From NCBI RefSeq assembly GCF_036030735.1, contig NZ_CP107928.1:5828001-5892000 (forward strand): 64,000 bases of DNA, in the 5' to 3' direction. Of this stretch, positions 44,522 through 54,989 are shown piece after piece. This DNA is from Streptomyces sp. NBC_00425 (GTDB lineage Bacteria > Actinomycetota > Actinomycetes > Streptomycetales > Streptomycetaceae). The first letter of the stretch is position 1. Each line of letters starts with the position of its first letter. The notes beneath the pieces were generated by a model that was given only the letters and a program-made list of their open reading frames with translations, was not told the origin of the DNA and ran no database searches. The position numbers and the translations under genes are program-made.

Positions 44522-46098
44522 ACCGCACCACCCTGTCCCTGATCGCCGGCACGGCCGCCCTCGCCGCCGTCACCGGGTTCGCCACGCTCAACCAGCCCGA
44601 GCCCGCCGGCCAGGACACCGCCAGGGCGGCCGCCGAACTCCCGGTGGAGCGCACGAGCCTGCTCTGCCCCTCGCCCAGCACCTCGGACCTCGCCGAGACG
44701 TCGTACACGTCCTTCACACCCGTCACCAAGGGGACCGCCGCCACCGGCACGGCCGAACTCACGGCCGCGGCGGGCGACGCGGCCGCTCCGACGGACACGG
44801 CGAGCGGCAAGACGGGGGACAAGGCAGGAGACAAGAAGAGCGGTAAACCGGGCGACAAGACGAGCGGTGGAACGGGGGACAAGGCGAGCGGCAAGAAGAA
44901 GGCCGCGAAGCCCGTCGTCGCCCCCAAGACGCCCGGCACCCCGGCCGTCGGCGTCACCACCGGCGGCGACGCTCCCGCGCTCCTGGGCACCGCCGAGGGG
45001 AAGTTCGCCCCCGGCTGGACGGTCCAGGAGACCACGGAGATCGTCGCCGGCAGCGGTCGCGGCCTGCAGGGCCTCACCTGCACCGCGCCCGACACCGAGT
45101 TCTGGTTCCCGGGCGCGAGCACGTCCGCCGACCGCACGGACTACGTCCACCTCACCAATCCGGACGACTCCGCCGCCGTCGTCGACGTCGAGCTCTACGG
45201 CAAGGGCGGCGCCCTGGCGAGCACGGTGGGGGAGGACATCACCGTTCCCCCGCACTCCAGCGAGCCGATCCTGCTCTCCACGCTCACGCCCGAGAAGCAG
45301 GAGGACCTCACCGTCCACGTCAACGTCCGCAGCGGCCGCCTCGGGGCAGCCGTCCAGGCCCTGGACGCGAAGCTCGGCGGCGACTGGCTCGCCTCCTCCG
45401 CCGAACCGGCCGCCACCCAGGTCATCCCCGGCATCCCCAAGGACGCCACCGCCGTCCGCCTCGTCGCCTACGCGCCCGGCGACGCGGACGCCGACCTCAA
45501 AGTCCAACTGGCCTCCACCTCAGGCCTGATCACCCCGGCGGGACACGAGACGCTGCACGTCAAGGCGGGCATGACGACCTCCGTCGACCTCGGCGACGTC
45601 ACGCGCGGGGAGGCCGGCTCCCTGATCCTGACCCCGACGGACCATGCGACGCCCGTGGTCGCCGCCGTACGGGTGCTGCGCGGCAAGGGCGACAAGCAGG
45701 AGTCGGCGTTCATCCCGGCAGCCGGGCCGGTCGGCGCGCGCGCGTCGGCGGCCGACAACGCGGCCAAGACCGCCGCCCTCTCCCTGACCGCCCCCAAGGG
45801 CGCGGCAAAGGTCAGGGTCACGGCGTCCGCGGGCAGCGGCGGCGGCACATCCGTCTCTCAGACCTACACGGTCAAGGCGGGCACCACGCTGGAGGTCCGA
45901 CCCCCCGTCCCCGCCGGGCTCAAGGGCACGTTCGCGCTGACCGTCGAACCCCTCACGGCCACCCCGGTCTACGCCGCCCGCACCCTGACGGTCACTCAGG
46001 AAGGCGTCTCGGGCTTCACGATCCAGACCCTGCCGGACGACCGGGGAACGGTCGCGGTGCCGCAGGTCGACGAGGACATCGCGGTGCTGCAGAGGTGA
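44518..46098 (+). CDS. DUF5719 family exported protein
   Basis: A 526-aa protein with an N-terminal signal or anchor helix (LSLIAGTAALAAVTGFATL), a Gly/Lys/Asp/Ser-rich linker (GDKAGDKKSGKPGDK region, about 95-130) and a long beta-rich region in which repeats of about 90-100 residues can be seen. The conserved part starts LLCPSPS and includes a Cys in LTCTAPDTEFWFPGAS. Function unknown; the constant link to the preceding glycosyltransferase suggests an extracytoplasmic partner. GTG at 44518 overlaps the upstream stop. Confidence 0.83.
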   Translation: MNRTTLSLIAGTAALAAVTGFATLNQPEPAGQDTARAAAELPVERTSLLCPSPSTSDLAETSYTSFTPVTKGTAATGTAELTAAAGDAAAPTDTASGKTGDKAGDKKSGKPGDKTSGGTGDKASGKKKAAKPVVAPKTPGTPAVGVTTGGDAPALLGTAEGKFAPGWTVQETTEIVAGSGRGLQGLTCTAPDTEFWFPGASTSADRTDYVHLTNPDDSAAVVDVELYGKGGALASTVGEDITVPPHSSEPILLSTLTPEKQEDLTVHVNVRSGRLGAAVQALDAKLGGDWLASSAEPAATQVIPGIPKDATAVRLVAYAPGDADADLKVQLASTSGLITPAGHETLHVKAGMTTSVDLGDVTRGEAGSLILTPTDHATPVVAAVRVLRGKGDKQESAFIPAAGPVGARASAADNAAKTAALSLTAPKGAAKVRVTASAGSGGGTSVSQTYTVKAGTTLEVRPPVPAGLKGTFALTVEPLTATPVYAARTLTVTQEGVSGFTIQTLPDDRGTVAVPQVDEDIAVLQR

Positions 46099-46114
46099 CC
46101 CGAAAGGGTGGCTC

Positions 46115-46134
46115 CGTCCCCCGGGAGGGGGACG
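46115..46134. terminator. Terminator between convergent genes
   Basis: An 8-bp GC stem (46115-46122 with 46127-46134) and GGGA loop, 17 nt past the DUF5719 stop and facing the metallopeptidase gene. Confidence 0.7.
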
Positions 46135-46150
46135 TCGGACCGTGCGGCGC

Positions 46151-46600
46151 TCAGTCCTCGCCGTAGCGCGGATCGACCGTCTCGGGCGTCAGCCCCAGCA
46201 GTTCGGCGACCTGCTCCACGACGACCTCGTGCACCAGGGCGGCCCGTTCGTCGCGCCCCTTGGTGCGGATCTCGACCGGCCGCCGGTAGACGACGACCCG
46301 TGCCCGTCGACCCTCGCGCGCGGGGATCGTGCCGCCCAGCGGGACCGCCTCGTCGTTCCACGGCTCCGACGCCGCGTCCAGGCGCGGCACCTCCAGGACC
46401 ATGAAGTCGATGTCGGTGAGCTGCGGCCATCGCCGTTCCAGCCGGTCCACGGAGTCCTGCACGAGATCGGCGAACACGTCGGCGCGGCTGGCGGCCAGCG
46501 GCACCTGGGGCGGCGCGACAGGACCTCGCATCCCCCGCCCGTGGCGATCGCGACGACGGGGACCTGGGCCGGCGGCAGGGGGCGGTACGGGGCTCTCCAT
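46151..46600 (-). CDS. Minimal zincin-like metallopeptidase
   Basis: A 149-aa protein of a small cytoplasmic metallopeptidase family. The active-site helix is HEVVVEQVAELLG (HExxxE plus downstream residues), preceded by VVVYRRPVEIRTKGRDERAAL. The N-terminal 30 residues are Pro/Arg-rich and variable. The ATG at 46600 is preferred; GTG at 46603 would add one residue. No ribosome site is obvious. Substrates of this family are unknown. Divergent from DUF3499, a conserved arrangement as I remember it. Confidence 0.85.
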   Translation of the reverse strand: MESPVPPPAAGPGPRRRDRHGRGMRGPVAPPQVPLAASRADVFADLVQDSVDRLERRWPQLTDIDFMVLEVPRLDAASEPWNDEAVPLGGTIPAREGRRARVVVYRRPVEIRTKGRDERAALVHEVVVEQVAELLGLTPETVDPRYGED

Positions 46601-46913
46601 CACTACTGAAGCGTAGTCCCCGCGGTGACCCTGCGCCCCGCCCCCGCACGGCTCCCCGCCGTCGCCGCCGTCGCGGCCCGTCGTCGCCCCACGCGCGCGT
46701 CCTGTCGCGGGATGACCATTCCAGCCAACGTTGGGCTCGAATCCGTATCCCTCCGAGACCGGTGAGCTCATGGCAATTGATGCCGTTTGTGCCGAGTGAT
46801 GACCGCGAGCCGGCAGGTTCCCGCCCTCAACGACTGGTGTTCACGCAGGTCAGCGGGGTATGACTGAACCTGCGCGTGGGGCGTTTCACAACCCGACACG
46901 GTGGAGTGACCTG

Positions 46914-47336
46914 GTGGAGAGTCGTCGCAGCCCGCTCAAGAGTGCGGTACCGTCCAACATCGTGAGCCCTGTACGTCGCTGTTCGCGCACCGCCTGCGGC
47001 CGACCCGCCGTCGCGACGCTGACGTACGTCTACGCCGACTCGACCGCGGTCCTCGGCCCGCTCGCCACCTACGCCGAGCCCCACTGCTACGACCTGTGCG
47101 CCGAGCACTCCGAGCGCCTCACGGCCCCGCGCGGCTGGGAGGTGGTCCGGCTCCTCGACAGCTCGGCCCCCGCCCGCCCCAGCGGAGACGATCTGGAAGC
47201 GCTTGCCAACGCGGTACGCGAGGCGGCCCGCCCGCAGGAGCGCGCGGCCGGAGCCGGCGGCGGAAGACGCTCGGCGGACCCGATGGAGGTCGCACGCCGC
47301 GGCCACCTGCGGGTCCTGCGCTCACCGGACAACTGA
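46914..47336 (+). CDS. DUF3499 zinc-ribbon-like protein
   Basis: A 140-aa actinobacterial protein. The conserved core SPVRRCSRTACGRPAVATLTYVY and the later HCYDLCAEH give two cysteine pairs (CxxxxC and CxxC) that should bind zinc. A variable Ala/Arg/Gly-rich stretch precedes the end VARRGHLRVLRSPDN. GTG at 46914 is chosen because GGAG lies 8 nt upstream; GTG at 46962 starts at the conserved core but has no ribosome site. Function unknown. Confidence 0.85.
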   Translation: MESRRSPLKSAVPSNIVSPVRRCSRTACGRPAVATLTYVYADSTAVLGPLATYAEPHCYDLCAEHSERLTAPRGWEVVRLLDSSAPARPSGDDLEALANAVREAARPQERAAGAGGGRRSADPMEVARRGHLRVLRSPDN

Positions 47337-47554
47337 GCAGCCGCACCCTCCCTCCCCCTCGCCGGCCGGCACACCTCCCGCACGCGCCGTCTGCGCGCAC
47401 CCCGCCGTGCGGCCGCTGAAAAGACCGGCAACCGCTTTCTGAACCGTCCGGCACCGGACCGGACACCACCACGTCCCACTCGGCGGCCCGCCGCCGCACG
47501 CCGAACCGGCCCGGGTAGTTTGTGGTGACCCACAGGACTTCAGGAAGGTTGGCC

Positions 47555-49003
47555 GTGGCTGCTGATCTGTCGCAGATCGTCAAGGCGTACGACGTACGCG
47601 GGCTGGTCCCCGACCAATGGGACGAGTCCCTCGCCGAACTGTTCGGCGCGGCCTTCGCCCAGGTGACCGGCGCCCGGGCGATCGTCGTCGGCCACGACAT
47701 GCGCCCTTCCTCACCCGGCCTCACCGACGCCTTCTCCCGCGGCGCTGCCGCCCGCGGCGTGGACGTCACGCAGATCGGCCTGTGCTCCACGGACCAGCTG
47801 TACTACGCCTCGGGCGCGCTGGACCTGCCCGGCGCGATGTTCACGGCCTCGCACAACCCGGCCCGGTACAACGGCATCAAGCTGTGCCGCGCGGGCGCGG
47901 CCCCGGTCGGCCAGGACACCGGCCTGACCGAGATCCGCGCACTCGTGGAGCGCTGGACGGACGACGCCGCGGACCCGGGCGCGGACGCCGGCACGGACTC
48001 CGGTGCACCACGAACGGCAACCCCGGCGGCACCGCGACCCGGCACGACGGCCGACCCGCACGCCGGCGCCCCGCGGGGAACGATCACCCGGGTCGACACG
48101 TTGAACGACTACGCGGCACACCTGCGCGCACTCGTCGACCTGACCGGAATCCGCCCCCTCAAGGTCGTGGTCGACGCGGGCAACGGCATGGGCGGCCACA
48201 CCGTCCCCACCGTCTTCGAGGGCCTGCCCCTGACCCTCGTCCCCCTGTACTTCGAGCTCGACGGCACCTTCCCCAACCACGAGGCCAACCCGCTGGACCC
48301 GGCGAACCTCGTGGACCTCCAGAAGCGGGTCCGCGAAGAGGGCGCCGACCTGGGCCTCGCCTTCGACGGCGACGCCGACCGCTGCTTCGTCGTCGACGAG
48401 CGAGGCGAACCGGTCTCCCCGTCCGCCGTCACGGCCCTGGTGGCCGTACGCGAACTGGCGCGCAACGGCGGAACGGGCACCGTCATCCACAACCTGATCA
48501 CCTCCTGGTCCGTCCCGGAGACGGTGAAGGAGAACGGCGGCACCCCCGTCCGCACCCGCGTCGGCCACTCCTTCATCAAGGCCGAGATGGCACGCTCCGG
48601 CGCGATCTTCGGCGGCGAGCACTCCGCCCACTACTACTTCAAGGACTTCTGGAACGCCGACACCGGCATGCTGGCCGCCCTCCACGTCCTCGCGGCCCTC
48701 GGCGGCCAGGACGGCCCCCTCTCCTCCCTCGTCGCGGAGTACGACCGCTACAGCGGCTCCGGGGAGATCAACTCGACGGTCGCCGACCAGGCGGGCCGCA
48801 TCGCCGCGATCAAGGCGGCATACGGCCCCCGCGAAGACGTCACCCTGGACGAGCTCGACGGTCTGACGGTCTCCTCCGCCGACTGGTGGTTCAACGTCCG
48901 CCCCTCCAACACCGAGCCCCTCCTCCGCCTCAACGCGGAGGCCCGCGACGAACAGACGATGACCAGGATCCGGGACGAGGCCCTGCGCATCATCCGAGCC
49001 TGA
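47555..49003 (+). CDS. manB: Phosphomannomutase/phosphoglucomutase
   Basis: A 482-aa alpha-D-phosphohexomutase interconverting mannose-6-phosphate and mannose-1-phosphate. Active-site serine S99 in FTASHNPARYNGIK, metal loop AFDGDADRCF, sugar-binding GGEHSAHYYFKDF and phosphate-binding RPSNTEPLLRLNAEA are all present. An insertion of about 38 residues (about 139-176), rich in Ala, Pro, Gly and Thr, interrupts the end of domain 1. GTG at 47555 follows AGGAAGG. It supplies mannose-1-phosphate to GDP-mannose synthesis and thus to mannosylated lipids and glycoproteins. Confidence 0.94.
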   Translation: MAADLSQIVKAYDVRGLVPDQWDESLAELFGAAFAQVTGARAIVVGHDMRPSSPGLTDAFSRGAAARGVDVTQIGLCSTDQLYYASGALDLPGAMFTASHNPARYNGIKLCRAGAAPVGQDTGLTEIRALVERWTDDAADPGADAGTDSGAPRTATPAAPRPGTTADPHAGAPRGTITRVDTLNDYAAHLRALVDLTGIRPLKVVVDAGNGMGGHTVPTVFEGLPLTLVPLYFELDGTFPNHEANPLDPANLVDLQKRVREEGADLGLAFDGDADRCFVVDERGEPVSPSAVTALVAVRELARNGGTGTVIHNLITSWSVPETVKENGGTPVRTRVGHSFIKAEMARSGAIFGGEHSAHYYFKDFWNADTGMLAALHVLAALGGQDGPLSSLVAEYDRYSGSGEINSTVADQAGRIAAIKAAYGPREDVTLDELDGLTVSSADWWFNVRPSNTEPLLRLNAEARDEQTMTRIRDEALRIIRA

Positions 49004-49177
49004 GCCCCAGCCCGAGACCGGTCCCGAGCGGTCCGCTCCGCCCGCCCCACCGGCACCTCCCCGGCCCGTCCCGCCCGCCGCGCCGGACCCCCACGGCCCC
49101 ACCCTCACCAGCGGTACGCTGACCAGGCGCGTCCGCACCCCGGACCACACCCGCCCGCACCCTCGAAAGGACACCCC

Positions 49178-49348
49178 ATGCCGCTCGAAGCCGGCCTCCT
49201 GGAGATCCTCGCCTGCCCCGCCTGCCACGCCCCTCTCAAGGAGCAGGACACCGAGCTGATCTGCACGGCGCAGGACTGCGGCCTGGCCTATCCGGTGCGG
49301 GACGACATCCCCGTCCTCCTCGTCGACGAGGCCCGCCGCCCCGCATAA
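49178..49348 (+). CDS. Trm112-like small zinc protein
   Basis: A 56-aa protein with CPACHAPL and a second pair in [12 protein letters not shown], followed by [12 protein letters not shown], the standard Trm112/YcaR pattern. In eukaryotes and archaea Trm112 activates methyltransferases; in bacteria the role is unclear. AAAGGA lies 9-10 nt before the ATG. It sits between phosphomannomutase and the SIS isomerase gene. Confidence 0.88.
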   Translation: MPLEAGLLEILACPACHAPLKEQDTELICTAQDCGLAYPVRDDIPVLLVDEARRPA

Positions 49349-49477
49349 CCGGCCCGGCGCGCCCACACCCGGCGACCCGCGCCCCCGGCGACCCGCGCCC
49401 TCGGGCGCACCGCGTCCGCCGCCCCCGCACCCCCGGCCCCGAAACGACGACGCTCCAGGCGATCGGAGACTGCCGCC

Positions 49478-50611
49478 ATGCTCGACGACTCGCTTCTCGA
49501 CACGCCGGATGCCCTCACCGAGGCCGACCGCAGAGCCCTGCTACGCGGCGCCGCCGAAGCCGGCGCCCGCGTCCGCACCGCCGTCCGGCACGCGGCCGAG
49601 GCCGGCGTGAACGACCTGGCACCGGACGGCCGCCCCCGCGCCATCCTCATCGCAGGACCCGGCGCCGCCGCGGTCTGCGTGGCCGACCTCCTCGGCACCC
49701 TCGCCGGCGCCGCGTGCCCCGTCATCCGGCTGGCGCCCACCGGAGTGGCCCCCGCCGCGGGCGCCCTGCGCTGGGAACTCCCCGGCTGGGCCGGCTCCGT
49801 GGACCTCCTCCTCATCGCCACCCCGGACGGCAGCGAACCCGGCCTCTCCCTCCTCGTCGAGCAGGCCTACCGCAGGGGCTGCACCGTCGCCGCCGTGGCC
49901 CCCGCCCACTCGCCGCTCAGCGAAGCGGCCGTCGCCGCGCACAGCCTGTTCGTCCCCCTGGCGACCGCCCCCTACGAGCAGGACGAACAACCCCCCGTGG
50001 CTGCCTCCGCGCCCGGCGTCCTGTGGGCCCTGCTCACCCCGCTCCTCGCCCTCCTCGACCGCATCGCCCTGATCTCCGCCCCGCCCGAGGAGCTCGACAA
50101 GGTCGCCGACCGGCTCGACCAGGTCGCCGAACGCTGCGGACCCGCCGTCGCCACCTACAGCAACCCGGCGAAGACCCTGGCCGCCGAACTCGCCGACACA
50201 CTCCCGGTGATCTGGACCGAAGGGACCTCGGCCGGCCCCGCGGGCCGCCGCTTCGCCGCCGCCCTCGCCGAACTCGCCGGCCGCCCCGCCCTCGTCGCCG
50301 AACTCCCCGAGGCCCTCGCCGAGCACAACGCGCTGCTGGCAGGCCCGCTCGCCGCCAGCGCCGACCCGGACGACTTCTTCCGCGACCGCGTCGAGGAACC
50401 GCCCGCCCTGCACGCGCGCGTGGTGCTGCTGCGGGACCGTCCGATCGGCGGCCTGACCGCCGCCCCGTCCGCCCGCGAACTGGCCCTCAGCCACGACACG
50501 CCGATCAGCGAACTCGAACCCGAGGAAGGCGGCGAACTCGTCACCCTCGCCGAACTCATCGCCACCACGGACTTCGCCGCCGTCTACCTGGCGCTCGCCT
50601 CCGGAGCCTGA
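49478..50611 (+). CDS. SIS-domain phosphosugar isomerase-like protein
   Basis: A 377-aa protein with tandem sugar-isomerase folds, related to bifunctional phosphoglucose/phosphomannose isomerases. The first half has AILIAGPGAAAVCVADLLG and LLLIATPDGSEPGLSLL; the second has PVIWTEGTSAGPAGRRFAAA and ELPEALAEHNALL, where the Glu-His-Asn corresponds to the PGI/PMI catalytic region. The usual Gly-Ser-rich sugar-phosphate loops are partly replaced (GPGAAA instead of GxGGS), so activity is uncertain. Genes on either side are for mannose metabolism. Confidence 0.82.
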   Translation: MLDDSLLDTPDALTEADRRALLRGAAEAGARVRTAVRHAAEAGVNDLAPDGRPRAILIAGPGAAAVCVADLLGTLAGAACPVIRLAPTGVAPAAGALRWELPGWAGSVDLLLIATPDGSEPGLSLLVEQAYRRGCTVAAVAPAHSPLSEAAVAAHSLFVPLATAPYEQDEQPPVAASAPGVLWALLTPLLALLDRIALISAPPEELDKVADRLDQVAERCGPAVATYSNPAKTLAAELADTLPVIWTEGTSAGPAGRRFAAALAELAGRPALVAELPEALAEHNALLAGPLAASADPDDFFRDRVEEPPALHARVVLLRDRPIGGLTAAPSARELALSHDTPISELEPEEGGELVTLAELIATTDFAAVYLALASGA

Positions 50612-50772
50612 CGAGCCGGCGTCAAGGCCACGGAACGGCCGTCCGCGTCCGTCCACGGCCGACCACCCACGCCCGACGCCGGCACGCCCCCCCCCCGCAT
50701 GACCGACGACCGAACGACAGCCGACCGACAACCGACCCACCGACGACGGACGGGCAGCCGGAGAGAGACCAC

Positions 50773-51924
50773 ATGGACCGCCTCGACAACACCGTCCGCC
50801 CCTACGCCTGGGGTTCCCCCACCGCGATCCCGCACCTGCTCGGCGTCGAGCCCACCGGCGAACCGCAGGCCGAGATGTGGATGGGCGCCCACCCCGGCGC
50901 GCCCTCCCGCACCGACCGGGGCACCCTCGTCGACGTGATCGACGCCGACCCGCGGCGCGAACTCGGCGAACGGACCGTCGCCAGGTTCGGCCCCCGACTC
51001 CCCTTCCTCCTCAAGCTCCTCGCCGCCGGCGCCCCCCTCTCCCTCCAGGTCCACCCCGACCTGACCCAGGCCAAAGAGGGCTACGAGGACGAGGAGCGCC
51101 GCGGCATCCCCGTCGACGCCCCGCACCGCAACTACAAGGACGCCAACCACAAGCCCGAACTCATCTGCGCCCTCACCGAGTTCGACGGCCTCTGCGGCTT
51201 CCGTGACCCGGCACACGCCGCCGACCTCCTCGACGGCCTCGGCGTCGACTCCCTCAAGCCGTACGTCGACCTGCTGCACGCACAGCCCGAAGAAGCCGCC
51301 CTGCGCGAGGTGCTGACGGCGATCCTCACCGCCGACCCCGACGAGACGGCGCACACCGTCGCCGCCGCGGCCACCGCCTGCGACCGCCTCGGCGGCGCGT
51401 ACACCCCCTACGCCGGCATCGCCCACCACCACCCCGGCGACCCCGGCGTCATCGCCGCCATGCTCCTCAACCACGTCCGGCTCCAGCCCGGCGAGGCCCT
51501 CTTCCTCGGCGCCGGCATCCCGCACGCCTACCTCAACGGGCTCGGCGTCGAGATCATGGCCAACTCCGACAACGTCCTGCGCTGCGGACTCACCCCCAAA
51601 CACGTCGACGTCCCCGAACTCCTGCGCATCGTCCGCTTCGAGCCCGGCGACCCCGCCGTCCTGCGCCCCGAGGCGGCCCCGGACGGCGAAGAGGTCTACG
51701 ACACCCCCACCGACGAGTTCCGGCTCTCCCGCTACGTCCTCGCCACCGGCGGCCCCGCCCACGACCTCACCCTCCCCACCCCGCAGATCCTGCTGTGCAC
51801 CGCAGGCGGCATCCGCGCGGGCGAGCACGCACTGACACCGGGCACGTCTGTCTTCGTCCCCGCGGGGCACAAGGCCGAAGTGAGCGGGGCGGGTACGGTC
51901 TTCCGGGCCACAGTCGTCGCATGA
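50773..51924 (+). CDS. manA: Mannose-6-phosphate isomerase, class I
   Basis: A 383-aa zinc cupin interconverting fructose-6-phosphate and mannose-6-phosphate. Zinc and active-site residues are visible: Gln and His in PLSLQVHPD, Glu in HKPELICAL, His in GAGIPHAYLNGLGVEIMA and the following SDNVLRCGLTPKH. The ATG at 50773 is chosen because the conserved MDRLDNTVRPYAWGS begins there and a GAGAGAGACC stretch precedes it; the frame is open much further upstream. It feeds the phosphomannomutase encoded three genes upstream. Confidence 0.95.
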   Translation: MDRLDNTVRPYAWGSPTAIPHLLGVEPTGEPQAEMWMGAHPGAPSRTDRGTLVDVIDADPRRELGERTVARFGPRLPFLLKLLAAGAPLSLQVHPDLTQAKEGYEDEERRGIPVDAPHRNYKDANHKPELICALTEFDGLCGFRDPAHAADLLDGLGVDSLKPYVDLLHAQPEEAALREVLTAILTADPDETAHTVAAAATACDRLGGAYTPYAGIAHHHPGDPGVIAAMLLNHVRLQPGEALFLGAGIPHAYLNGLGVEIMANSDNVLRCGLTPKHVDVPELLRIVRFEPGDPAVLRPEAAPDGEEVYDTPTDEFRLSRYVLATGGPAHDLTLPTPQILLCTAGGIRAGEHALTPGTSVFVPAGHKAEVSGAGTVFRATVVA

Positions 51925-52059
51925 CCCCGCTCGCGACGACCTGACGCAGCACCGTCGGACGGGGCTGCAACAATGGCCCCCCGGCAAAGGACGGGCAAAG
52001 CCGCAACGGGCCGCGCCCAGCACGGCGTACGCACGAAGGCGAAGGGACAACGCGAACAC

Positions 52060-53040
52060 ATGAGCGCGTCAGGCGGCACCAGGGCGATCGTGGCGGCACT
52101 CGGCGCCAACCTCGCGATCGCAGCATCGAAGTTCGTGGCGTTCGCGTTCAGCGGCTCGTCGTCGATGCTCGCCGAAGGCGTGCACTCGCTCGCCGACTCC
52201 GGCAACCAGGCCCTGCTCCTCATCGGCGGCAAGAAGGCCCAGCGCGAAGCCACCCCGCAACACCCCTTCGGCTACGGCCGCGAGCGCTACATCTACGCCT
52301 TCCTCGTCTCCATCGTCCTCTTCTCCGTCGGCGGCATGTTCGCCATCTACGAGGGCTACGAGAAGATCCAGCACCCGCACGAGATCGAGCGCTGGTACTG
52401 GCCCGTCGGCGTCCTCGTCTTCGCGATCATCGCCGAGGGCTTCTCCTTCCGCACCGCCATCAAGGAGTCCAACGAACACCGCGGCAAGCTCTCCTGGTCA
52501 CAGTTCATCCGCCGCGCCAAGGCCCCCGAACTCCCCGTCGTCCTCCTCGAGGACTTCGGCGCGCTGATCGGCCTCGTCCTCGCCCTCTGCGGCGTCGGCC
52601 TCGCCCTCCTCACCGGCGACGGCATCTGGGACGGCATCGGCACCGTCTGCATCGGCGTCCTCCTCGTCCTCATCGCCCTCGTCCTCGCCGCCGAGACCAA
52701 GTCCCTGCTGCTCGGCGAGTCCGCAGGCCTGGAAGACGTCCAGAAGATCGAGGCCGCGATCGTGGACGGCGACACCGTCACCCGCGTCATCCACATGCGC
52801 ACCCTCCACCTCGGCCCCGAGGAGCTCCTGGTCGCCGCCAAGATCGCCGTCGAGCACGACGACACGGCCTCCCAGGTAGCCACCGCCATCAACGCCGCCG
52901 AGGCCCGCATCCGCGCCGCCGTCCCCATCGCCCGCGTCATCTACCTCGAGCCGGACATCTACAGCGAGACGGAAGCCGCCAAGGGCCCCGACCCCGAGGC
53001 CACCCCCGGCGGCCCCAGCCGCCCCACCGCCGAACACTGA
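52060..53040 (+). CDS. Cation diffusion facilitator family transporter
   Basis: A 326-aa CDF efflux protein for divalent metals. The first helices carry ANLAIAASKFVAFAFSGSSSMLAEGVHSLADSGNQ, where HSLAD is the family metal-binding HxxxD; a second binding site appears in LLEDFGALIGL (ExxD). A cytoplasmic C-terminal domain follows about 205. Zinc, iron or manganese cannot be told apart by eye. ATG at 52060 is chosen as the start of the membrane domain; AAGGG lies 13 nt upstream. Confidence 0.92.
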   Translation: MSASGGTRAIVAALGANLAIAASKFVAFAFSGSSSMLAEGVHSLADSGNQALLLIGGKKAQREATPQHPFGYGRERYIYAFLVSIVLFSVGGMFAIYEGYEKIQHPHEIERWYWPVGVLVFAIIAEGFSFRTAIKESNEHRGKLSWSQFIRRAKAPELPVVLLEDFGALIGLVLALCGVGLALLTGDGIWDGIGTVCIGVLLVLIALVLAAETKSLLLGESAGLEDVQKIEAAIVDGDTVTRVIHMRTLHLGPEELLVAAKIAVEHDDTASQVATAINAAEARIRAAVPIARVIYLEPDIYSETEAAKGPDPEATPGGPSRPTAEH

Positions 53041-53057
53041 CCGTCCCCGACACCACC

Positions 53058-53094
53058 CGACAGGACCCCCGGCAACCACCGGAGGGTCCTGTCG
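53058..53094 (+). terminator. Terminator after the CDF transporter gene
   Basis: An 11-bp perfect stem (53058-53068 with 53084-53094), extended by a CCGG/CCGG pair after a one-base bulge. Confidence 0.8.
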
Positions 53095-53122
53095 CCGTTC
53101 TGCCCCCTTCCCCCGACCCCAA

Positions 53123-53150
53123 CGGGCTGGATCCGGCCGGATCCAGCCCG
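53123..53150. promoter_or_regulatory. Perfect 28-bp palindrome upstream of ahcY
   Basis: Every base of 53123-53150 pairs with its partner; the centre is GGATCC-GGCC-GGATCC with CGGGCT/AGCCCG arms. There is no unpaired loop, which is unlike the terminators elsewhere in this window and more like an operator or a protein-binding site. It ends about 52 bp before the candidate -10 of ahcY. Confidence 0.75.
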
Positions 53151-53202
53151 ATCCCACGCCATCCGACCCCACACGGACTGGGGCAGCCCCGCGCCCGCGG
53201 TG

Positions 53203-53403
53203 TAGCTTGGAACGGAGCCAGACGTCGCTGCTGATGGCGGTCGGGCGGTCCCCAGCGGACCGTCCGAGGGAGAGAGGGCCTCCGACGGACTGCGCTGCGC
53301 GCACGCGGGCATGCCTGTGTCCTCCTTCGGGCACCCCTGTGTCCGCCGCCGCGCAGACCAGCCGTACCCAGACCTCGCCCCGACCCCCGAGGAGCAGCAC
53401 ACC
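53203..53403 (+). promoter_or_regulatory. ahcY promoter and structured 5' leader
   Basis: A -10-like TAGCTT (53203-53208) suggests a transcript with a leader of about 190 nt. It contains a 10-bp stem (53242-53251 with 53257-53266, one G-U pair), a duplicated CCTGTGTCC (53315-53323 and 53337-53345), and CTGCGC/GCGCAG segments (53290-53295, 53351-53356) that could pair across it. By eye it does not match the known SAH riboswitch core. Regulation by RNA structure is possible, not shown. Confidence 0.45.
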
Positions 53404-54861
<1,458 letters not shown>

Positions 54862-54893
54862 GCCCGTAGCCCCGATCCGCAGCAGCACAGAGA

Positions 54894-54924
54894 CAGGCCC
54901 CCGCACCCCCGTGTCGGGGGCCTG
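54894..54924 (+). terminator. Terminator after ahcY
   Basis: A 9-bp perfect stem (54894-54902 with 54916-54924) enclosing a 13-nt loop. Confidence 0.75.
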
Positions 54925-54989
54925 CCCCTACGCCACCCGGACCGGACCGCCGCGGCGCCCCGACCACCCCGTCACACCCCAGGACCCCC

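Noticed and set aside
53203..53403. Canonical SAH riboswitch upstream of ahcY
   Set aside because: The conserved GAGGAGCGCUGC and CCCAGGCUCGG-type core elements are not found in order. Structure is present, but the known aptamer is not.
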